Source of the DNA: Bacillota bacterium
GTDB taxonomy: Bacteria > Bacillota_C > Negativicutes > Sporomusales > Sporomusaceae
Reading direction: 5' to 3'
DNA length: 12,432 nucleotides
Assembly: GCA_023441125.1 (NCBI GenBank)
Contig: JAEZQV010000389.1
Location: 1 to 12,432 of the forward strand
The translations under genes were made by a program, and so were the position numbers. This document shows positions 9,514-12,432 of the stretch, piece by piece. The notes beneath the pieces are model-generated. The model worked only from the letters and a program-made list of their open reading frames with translations. It was not told the DNA's origin and searched no databases. Each line of letters starts with the position of its first letter. The stretch's first letter is position 1.

Positions 9514-10086
9514 ATGAATGAGGCAGAAGTAAAACAACTGTTTATCGAGACCGGCGCTATCTTAGAAGGGCATTTTCTCCTGACTTCAGGGTTGCATAGC
9601 CCGCTGTATGTTGAAAAATTCCAGGTTCTGCAGTACCCGAAGCATACCGAAAAACTTTGCGCCGCACTGGCCGAACGCTTCAAAAATGATAATATTGAGC
9701 TGGTGGTCGGGCCGGTAACCGGCGGGATTATTCTGGCGCACGAGGTGGGAAAACACCTCGGTACCCGTGCCATCTTCACCGAGCGCGAAAATGGCCAGAT
9801 GACGCTGCGCCGCGGCTTTGTCATTGAAAAAGGCCAGCGTGTCCTAATTGTGGAAGACATTGTTACCACCGGCGGTTCTGTTAAAGAGGTGGTTGACGTT
9901 GTCCGCGAGCAGGGCGGGATTCCTGTTGCGGTGGGCATGCTGGTAGACCGCAGCGGCGGTAAAGCCGATTTTGGCATCCCGTCGCAGGCGCTGCTGCATC
10001 TGACGGTCCCGACGTACCAGGCGGAAAGCTGCCCGCTGTGCAAAGCGGGCGTAGCTGTAACAAAACGCGGCAGCCGCAAGCTGTAA
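9514..10086 (+). CDS. pyrE: Orotate phosphoribosyltransferase PyrE
   Basis: Joins orotate to PRPP to form OMP. The protein is 190 aa, belonging to the shorter OPRT subgroup (E. coli and Bacillus enzymes are about 213-216 aa). LTSGLHS (23-29) and VVGPVTGGIILA mark the orotate side. VLIVEDIVTTGGS (110-122) is the PRPP-binding signature with the conserved Asp-Asp/Glu pair region. A C-terminal CPLC pair (C173, C176) is followed by a basic tail; I recall this ending from related short OPRTs, but metal binding is unproven. The ATG follows the pyrF stop without any gap and GGGGCAGG lies 5 nt upstream, so translation is likely coupled. Last gene of the operon. Confidence 0.95.
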   Translation: MNEAEVKQLFIETGAILEGHFLLTSGLHSPLYVEKFQVLQYPKHTEKLCAALAERFKNDNIELVVGPVTGGIILAHEVGKHLGTRAIFTERENGQMTLRRGFVIEKGQRVLIVEDIVTTGGSVKEVVDVVREQGGIPVAVGMLVDRSGGKADFGIPSQALLHLTVPTYQAESCPLCKAGVAVTKRGSRKL

Positions 10087-10112
10087 ACAGGATTTAAATC
10101 CAAGCCAAGCTA

Positions 10113-10143
10113 AACAGGCTGTACAGAAAATGTACAGCCTGTT
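10113..10143 (+). terminator. Hairpin after pyrE, probable operon end
   Basis: A perfect 13-bp stem: AACAGGCTGTACA (10113-10125) pairs with TGTACAGCCTGTT (10131-10143) around the loop GAAAA. It begins 26 nt after the pyrE stop. The following bases, AGGACGTTTAAATT, are not a clean T-run, so it may be a weak or Rho-assisted terminator, or a 3'-end stabiliser, rather than a textbook intrinsic terminator. Confidence 0.65.
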
Positions 10144-10265
10144 AGGACGTTTAAATTAGTAGCTGCAGGAATTTCTTTGGCCGGACAAATAAGCAAACAA
10201 GGTAAAACGAAGGCAAAAAACGGAGCTATACATAAATATTTTTCTGAAAACACCGTTAAAAGCTA

Positions 10266-10294
10266 TTGATATTATCATCAAAGCATGGTAATAT
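10266..10294 (+). promoter_or_regulatory. Predicted promoter of the tRNA-Asp-Gly-Trp unit
   Basis: TTGATA (10266-10271) and TAATAT (10289-10294) are separated by 17 bp, giving a predicted start near 10301. The first 20 transcribed bases can form a small hairpin, CAGGGA/TCCCTG (10305-10321), immediately before tRNA-Asp. The rest of the 10144-10328 interval shows no gene. Confidence 0.6.
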
Positions 10295-10328
10295 TAGATT
10301 CCGTCAGGGAGATCATCCCTGCATATGC

Positions 10329-10405
10329 GGCCCCGTGGTGTAGCGGTCTAACATGCCGCCCTGTCACGGCGGAGATCGACGGTTCAAATCCGTTCGGGGT
10401 CGCCA
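10329..10405 (+). tRNA. tRNA-Asp (anticodon GTC)
   Basis: The acceptor GGCCCCG (10329-10335) pairs with CGGGGTC (10395-10401), including one G-T pair. Discriminator G and an encoded CCA (10403-10405) follow. The stem CCGCC/GGCGG encloses the loop CTGTCAC, so the anticodon is GTC. First gene of a three-tRNA unit; tRNA-Gly begins 5 bp later. Confidence 0.97.
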
Positions 10406-10410
10406 TATAA

Positions 10411-10485
10411 GCGGAAGTAGCTCAGCGGTAGAGCATCGCCTTGCCAAGGCGAGGGTCGCGAGTTCGAATCTCGTTTTCCGCTCCA
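10411..10485 (+). tRNA. tRNA-Gly (anticodon GCC)
   Basis: The acceptor GCGGAAG (10411-10417) pairs with TTTCCGC (10475-10481), then come discriminator T and an encoded CCA (10483-10485). The anticodon loop TTGCCAA within a CGCCT-type stem gives anticodon GCC for GGC/GGU codons. The T-loop GTTCGAATC is standard. It is the middle gene of the unit, with tRNA-Trp starting 7 bp downstream. Confidence 0.97.
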
Positions 10486-10492
10486 TCCATAT

Positions 10493-10568
10493 AGGGGTAT
10501 AGCTCAATTGGTAGAGTAGTGGTCTCCAAAACCATTGGTTGTGGGTTCAAGTCCTACTGCCCCTGCCA
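10493..10568 (+). tRNA. tRNA-Trp (anticodon CCA), integration target
   Basis: Complete 76-nt tRNA. The acceptor AGGGGTA (10493-10499) pairs with TGCCCCT (10558-10564), including one T-G pair, with discriminator G and an encoded CCA (10566-10568). The stem GTGGT/ACCAT encloses CTCCAAA, so the anticodon is CCA. From nucleotide 26 to the end, plus three more bases, it is duplicated perfectly 1442 bp downstream. It therefore appears to be a tRNA gene whose 3' part was rebuilt by an incoming element. Confidence 0.97.
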
Positions 10569-10571
10569 GCA
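10518..10571 (+). repeat. Left copy of 54-bp direct repeat (attL-like)
   Basis: Runs from the base before GTGGTCTCC in tRNA-Trp to GCCAGCA, three bases beyond the CCA end. It is identical over 54 bp to 11960-12013 and in the same orientation. It covers the anticodon arm, variable region, T arm and acceptor 3' strand, a typical attachment core for tyrosine-recombinase elements. Confidence 0.93.
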
Positions 10572-10575
10572 AATG

Positions 10576-10612
10576 TAGAGAATTTCTCATGTTGAGAGGT
10601 TCTCTATTTTTT
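10576..10612 (+). terminator. Intrinsic terminator just after tRNA-Trp
   Basis: TAGAGAA (10576-10582) pairs with TTCTCTA (10600-10606). The stem continues inward as TTTCTC with GAGAGG to a 5-nt loop (10589-10593), and TTTTTT follows. It lies inside the putative insert, so the element seems to bring a replacement terminator for the tRNA unit it entered. Confidence 0.9.
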
Positions 10613-10667
10613 ATTTTCAGGGGTAATTCTTAGATTTTAACATACACCTGCCAAGTCTCGTGTCTAC

Positions 10668-10673
10668 TATAAA
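10668..10673 (+). promoter_or_regulatory. Possible -10 box upstream of the 173-aa gene
   Basis: TATAAA lies in ACTATAAAATAG about 175 bp before the 173-aa gene. No convincing -35 box is found 16-18 bp upstream, and in AT-rich DNA such a hexamer can occur by chance. Of the 10613-10844 interval, I otherwise see only the small reading frame at 10780-10878. Confidence 0.28.
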
Positions 10674-10779
10674 ATAGGGGTGGACGCGCATGAGAATTGG
10701 GAGGTAATTGGAAGATGGTTGGGGAATTAAGTAATAGGATAAACGAATAATGTATCAGCTAATAAGGGAGATTAGCATA

Positions 10780-10878
10780 ATGAATAATAAACTCAAAATG
10801 ATTGTGGACTCAAAAATCGTTTTTTTATTATTTGGAGGTTCAATATGGAGTTATTTACAAGGAGTAAACCTGTCTTAA
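10780..10878 (+). CDS. Possible 32-aa leader peptide
   Basis: This small reading frame starts at an ATG preceded by AAGGGAG with normal spacing and ends at TAA 10876-10878, inside the beginning of the next gene. An in-frame ATG at 10750 would make it 42 aa. The product is Lys-rich at first and then hydrophobic (IVFLLFGG), with no recognisable family. Its 34-nt overlap with the next gene in another frame could couple their translation. It may equally be a chance frame. Confidence 0.25.
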   Translation: MNNKLKMIVDSKIVFLLFGGSIWSYLQGVNLS

Positions 10879-11366
10879 AAGAATTAGATTTAGGCATTCC
10901 GATGGATAGCGGTGCTCCAAGTCCAATTGTATTATCGGATGAATATGTGGTGACGCTTATATTTTATCTACATCATTCTGAACCAAACTGGGATGGCACT
11001 ACTATACATGTTAGAGATAATAATGATGATGTAGGCGTAGCTTGTGTTCAATTTAAGCATTATAAGCAGGTGAAATATGGTTGGCCCAATGATGAAGCAT
11101 ATGCGGGTCATAAATATAAGAAGTTAGGACTATTACCTTATCGGATTTATGAAGTGGAAAATTCGGATTGGTATGCGGAACTAGAAAAGGGTAATAGTGT
11201 TCATCCATATCATAATAAGGACAGATTTATGGAGGGTAAGCATTATATTTTTTTCTTTCATGATTCATGCTTTGAAATTATATGTAAGGAAATAATTGTT
11301 GAGACACACAAAGATGCAGCTTTGAATATAATTGCAAAGCAGAAAGCGATGGAATTATTTAAATAA
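10845..11366 (+). CDS. Uncharacterised 173-aa cytoplasmic protein in the insert
   Basis: I do not recognise a named family. The ATG at 10845 has GGAGG (10834-10838) 6 nt upstream. The protein is mixed charged and aromatic, with no signal peptide, membrane helix or nucleotide-binding motif. The most family-like stretches are YGWPNDEAYAGHKYKKLGL near the middle and HYIFFFHDSCFEIICKEI in the last third; the spacing of G, P, N, D, E, H and the HDS-F-E cluster looks like a conserved globular fold. The C-terminus is a short Lys-rich helix. The AT-rich codon use contrasts with pyr genes, consistent with transfer. Its position beside a second small protein in a tRNA-borne insert would suit an accessory, immunity or defence role, but that is a guess from context. 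Confidence 0.75.
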   Translation: MELFTRSKPVLKELDLGIPMDSGAPSPIVLSDEYVVTLIFYLHHSEPNWDGTTIHVRDNNDDVGVACVQFKHYKQVKYGWPNDEAYAGHKYKKLGLLPYRIYEVENSDWYAELEKGNSVHPYHNKDRFMEGKHYIFFFHDSCFEIICKEIIVETHKDAALNIIAKQKAMELFK

Positions 11367-11443
11367 TAACTCATTAAAGATAAATAACTCATAGTCCAGA
11401 GATAATTAGGAAGGTACGCTAACTGATAAGGATGTACGAAAAG

Positions 11444-11449
11444 TATAAT
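11444..11449 (+). promoter_or_regulatory. Possible -10 box before the 108-aa gene
   Basis: An exact TATAAT lies 60 bp before the preferred ATG at 11510. The -35 side is weak (CTGATA at 11423-11428, 15 bp away). If real, transcription would start near 11456, downstream of the alternative ATG at 11432, which favours the shorter protein. Confidence 0.3.
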
Positions 11450-11509
11450 CACCATGCTAAACGCAAAAAAGAACCGTGTTTTTGGCTGTGGTGTAGAAAG
11501 GGAATGTTT

Positions 11510-11836
11510 ATGAGTCGCGGTTTAGAAGCAGTTTATAAATTATTGAGTATAGAGGATGGTAAGGCTATTTACGCATATTCAGGGGAAAACTTTAATTTCC
11601 CATATGATAAGGAAATAGCACGATCATATGACGGTAGAATTGAAATAATGTTAACAGCATTTGAAGATACTGAATTTGAAAACATATCCGAAAAAATAAA
11701 GATCACAAAATGCTGTCATTATGCAGAGAAAAATTCTATGGGTATAGATATATTAGCATTAAAAACAATAAGCAATATATTAATGAAATATAAAGAGACA
11801 ATGAAAATACCCAAAGATGGACATTGGATTGCATGA
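11510..11836 (+). CDS. Uncharacterised 108-aa protein in the insert
   Basis: I cannot assign a family. The frame is open from ATG 11432 (134 aa), but I prefer ATG 11510: AAAGGGA (11497-11503) lies 6 nt upstream and the resulting N-terminus MSRGLEAVYKLLSIEDG reads like a normal helix start. The extra 26 residues of the long form are Lys/Cys/Trp-rich with only a weak start site. An ATG at 11504 is a third option. The protein is small, acidic in the middle (EDTEFENISEKIKI), soluble and AT-rich in codon use. Size, acidity and the lack of enzymatic motifs resemble many orphan immunity-type proteins, but no motif proves that. It follows the 173-aa gene after 143 bp. Confidence 0.65.
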   Translation: MSRGLEAVYKLLSIEDGKAIYAYSGENFNFPYDKEIARSYDGRIEIMLTAFEDTEFENISEKIKITKCCHYAEKNSMGIDILALKTISNILMKYKETMKIPKDGHWIA

Positions 11837-11921
11837 GTGTAAGACGCAATAAAATCAATATATTAGGTTTTGCATAATGTTGGATACACAACTTTGCAGA
11901 AAGATGCTGTGCTTTTGCTTT

Positions 11922-11950
11922 TGGACAGTGCCTTGAGCGTATGGTATAAT
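11922..11950 (+). promoter_or_regulatory. Near-consensus promoter at the right edge of the insert
   Basis: TGGACA (11922-11927, 5/6 to the -35 box), a 17-bp spacer, then a perfect TATAAT (11945-11950) with an upstream TG one base away (extended -10). The predicted start near 11957 lies 3 bases before the tRNA-Trp fragment. It is the best-matching promoter in the window outside the pyr leader, yet no protein gene follows on this strand. The rest of 11837-11921 shows nothing recognisable. Confidence 0.78.
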
Positions 11951-11959
11951 AGAACCTAG

Positions 11960-12013
11960 AGTGGTCTCCAAAACCATTGGTTGTGGGTTCAAGTCCTACT
12001 GCCCCTGCCAGCA
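11960..12013 (+). repeat. Right copy of 54-bp direct repeat (attR-like), partial tRNA-Trp
   Basis: Perfect copy of 10518-10571: tRNA-Trp from nucleotide 26 through CCA plus GCA. The 5' acceptor strand and the D arm are absent, so it cannot fold as a tRNA. Just upstream, TAGAG also matches the tRNA if a 3-nt gap is allowed. This is the displaced 3' end expected after integration into the tRNA gene. Confidence 0.93.
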
Positions 12014-12014
12014 G

Positions 12015-12053
12015 TAAACAAAAAGAACGCCTTACAGGCGTTCTTTTTGTTTA
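12015..12053. terminator. Bidirectional terminator, 17-bp stem
   Basis: Bases 12015-12031 pair perfectly with 12037-12053 around the loop TTACA. The left arm is A-rich and the right arm T-rich (TTCTTTTTGTTTA), so it can act on both strands. On the plus strand it lies one base after the right repeat and was probably the original terminator of the tRNA-Asp-Gly-Trp unit. On the minus strand it closes the ABC transporter gene, whose stop codon lies within the loop. Confidence 0.85.
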
Positions 12054-12432
12054 GTTATTCCCATCTCCAATTCCTTGACCTTTAATACTTCCTCGCTAAG
12101 TGTCAGCCAAATGGTCTGAAACAGCTCATTGTAACGCATGGTAGTCCGGATGGCAGCAATGTCACGGGGACGGGGCAGATCAACATTGACAATGGTTTTT
12201 ACCGTGCCGGGGTGAGCCGTCATAATCATAATACGGTCGCTGAGACACAAGGCTTCATCAATGCTATGGGTGATAAAAACGGTCGTCTTTTTACTTAATT
12301 CCCAGATGCGCAGCAGCTCCTGCTGCAGGATAATTCTGTTTTGCTCATCCAAAGCGCCGAAGGGTTCATCCATTAAGAGGATTTCCGGGTCGTTGGCAAA
12401 GGCGCGGGCAACACTTACCCGCTGCTTCATAC
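12032..12432 (-). CDS. ABC transporter ATP-binding protein, nitrate/sulfonate/taurine type (partial)
   Basis: The C-terminal 133 residues of an ABC ATPase; the N-terminus, including the Walker A motif, lies beyond the right edge. The first visible residues MKQRVSVARAF are what follows the LSGG signature, and the two cut-off bases (GT) allow the preceding glycine. Walker B with D-loop reads LLMDEPFGALD and the H-loop is FITHSIDEA. The tail HPGTVKTIVNVDLPRPRD is characteristic of the SsuB/TauB/NrtD group, which powers uptake of nitrate, sulfonates, taurine or similar small molecules with a permease and a binding protein. The substrate cannot be told from this fragment. The last codons form one arm of the terminator stem and the stop (12032-12034) is in its loop. 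Confidence 0.92.
   Translation of the reverse strand, partial: MKQRVSVARAFANDPEILLMDEPFGALDEQNRIILQQELLRIWELSKKTTVFITHSIDEALCLSDRIMIMTAHPGTVKTIVNVDLPRPRDIAAIRTTMRYNELFQTIWLTLSEEVLKVKELEMGITKQKERL

Larger units (their letters stand above)
10518..12013. mobile_element. Short integrated element or remnant at tRNA-Trp
   Basis: Two perfect 54-bp copies of the tRNA-Trp 3' end bracket an insert whose base composition differs sharply from the pyr operon. For example, 14 of 60 bases are G/C in 11641-11700 and 22 of 60 in 11041-11100, against 38 of 60 in pyrD at 8161-8220. The repeat-to-repeat unit is 1442 bp. It holds its own terminator beside the tRNA, two small genes and a rightward promoter at its right edge. 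No integrase, excisionase or transposase is visible, so it is either a decayed element or a minimal one moved in trans. The boundaries are firm; calling it mobile is inference. Confidence 0.78.
11957..12055 (+). ncRNA. Possible short RNA carrying the tRNA-Trp 3' half
   Basis: A transcript from the 11922-11950 promoter to the hairpin at 12015-12053 would be about 100 nt. It would consist of the 54-nt tRNA-Trp fragment (anticodon arm, T arm, CCA) and a terminator hairpin. It would also be antisense to the last codons of the ABC transporter gene. Its existence is inferred from promoter and terminator placement only. Confidence 0.35.

Noticed and set aside
9426..10103. 225-codon open frame on the minus strand opposite pyrE
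   Set aside because: It is the antisense shadow of pyrF/pyrE in GC-rich DNA, with Ser/Arg/Thr-rich low-information protein and no family features.
10690..10750. Micro-frames ATGAGAATTGGGAGGTAA and an 11-codon frame after it
   Set aside because: Too short to support, and the GGGAGG within the first can be explained by chance in the purine-rich stretch.
11258..11455. 65-codon minus-strand frame in the insert
   Set aside because: Overlaps the 3' end of the 173-aa gene, lacks a convincing ribosome site, and gives a low-complexity hydrophobic product from AT-rich DNA.
11960..12053. T-box riboswitch for tRNA-Trp
   Set aside because: The similarity to tRNA-Trp is sense-strand identity over 54 bp, not a specifier loop with a complementary antiterminator bulge, and no Trp-related gene follows on the plus strand.
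1..12432. CRISPR arrays, rRNA genes or insertion sequences
   Set aside because: No regularly spaced short repeats, no rRNA-like sequence and no transposase motifs or terminal inverted repeats were seen; the only long repeat is the tRNA-Trp pair.

Overview
The window is a chromosomal segment from a low- to mid-GC Gram-positive-lineage bacterium (Bacillota). A Negativicutes or related anaerobic clostridial origin is my best inference. The reasons are a pyrimidine operon in Bacillus-like order (pyrB-pyrC-carA-carB-pyrK-pyrD-pyrF-pyrE), PyrR-type RNA attenuators in its leader, a PyrK/PyrD type 1B dihydroorotate dehydrogenase pair, strong purine-rich Shine-Dalgarno sites with several GTG/TTG starts, and tRNA genes that encode their CCA ends. 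I cannot name a species.

Layout. Positions 30-213 carry two adjacent tRNA-Leu genes (anticodons CAG and GAG), closed by a terminator at 216-256. A promoter near 260-289 then starts the pyr transcript. Its leader of about 265 nt holds two PyrR-binding stem-loops in tandem (309-339 and 421-451), each followed by its own intrinsic terminator (359-396 and 495-524). Eight tightly packed genes follow from 561 to 10086 and encode all six steps of de novo UMP synthesis: CarA/CarB make carbamoyl phosphate, PyrB carbamoyl aspartate, PyrC dihydroorotate, PyrD with the electron-transfer subunit PyrK orotate, PyrE OMP and PyrF UMP. Most junctions overlap or nearly touch, which suggests translational coupling. 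No pyrR, uracil permease or pyrI gene is present here.

A hairpin at 10113-10143 follows pyrE. A second tRNA operon (Asp-GTC, Gly-GCC, Trp-CCA; 10329-10568) has its own promoter.

The most interesting part is 10518-12013. The last 51 nt of tRNA-Trp plus three more bases recur as a perfect 54-bp direct repeat at 11960-12013, bounding a 1.4-kb AT-rich insert. This is the footprint of site-specific integration into a tRNA 3' end, but no integrase is present. The insert carries two unrecognised small proteins (173 and about 108 aa), brings its own terminator just after tRNA-Trp, and ends in a near-consensus extended -10 promoter firing straight into the displaced tRNA-Trp 3' half. The 17-bp hairpin just past the right repeat is probably the original tRNA operon terminator, now displaced. 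It also overlaps the 3' end of a convergent ABC transporter ATPase gene of the nitrate/sulfonate/taurine type, whose 5' end lies outside the window.
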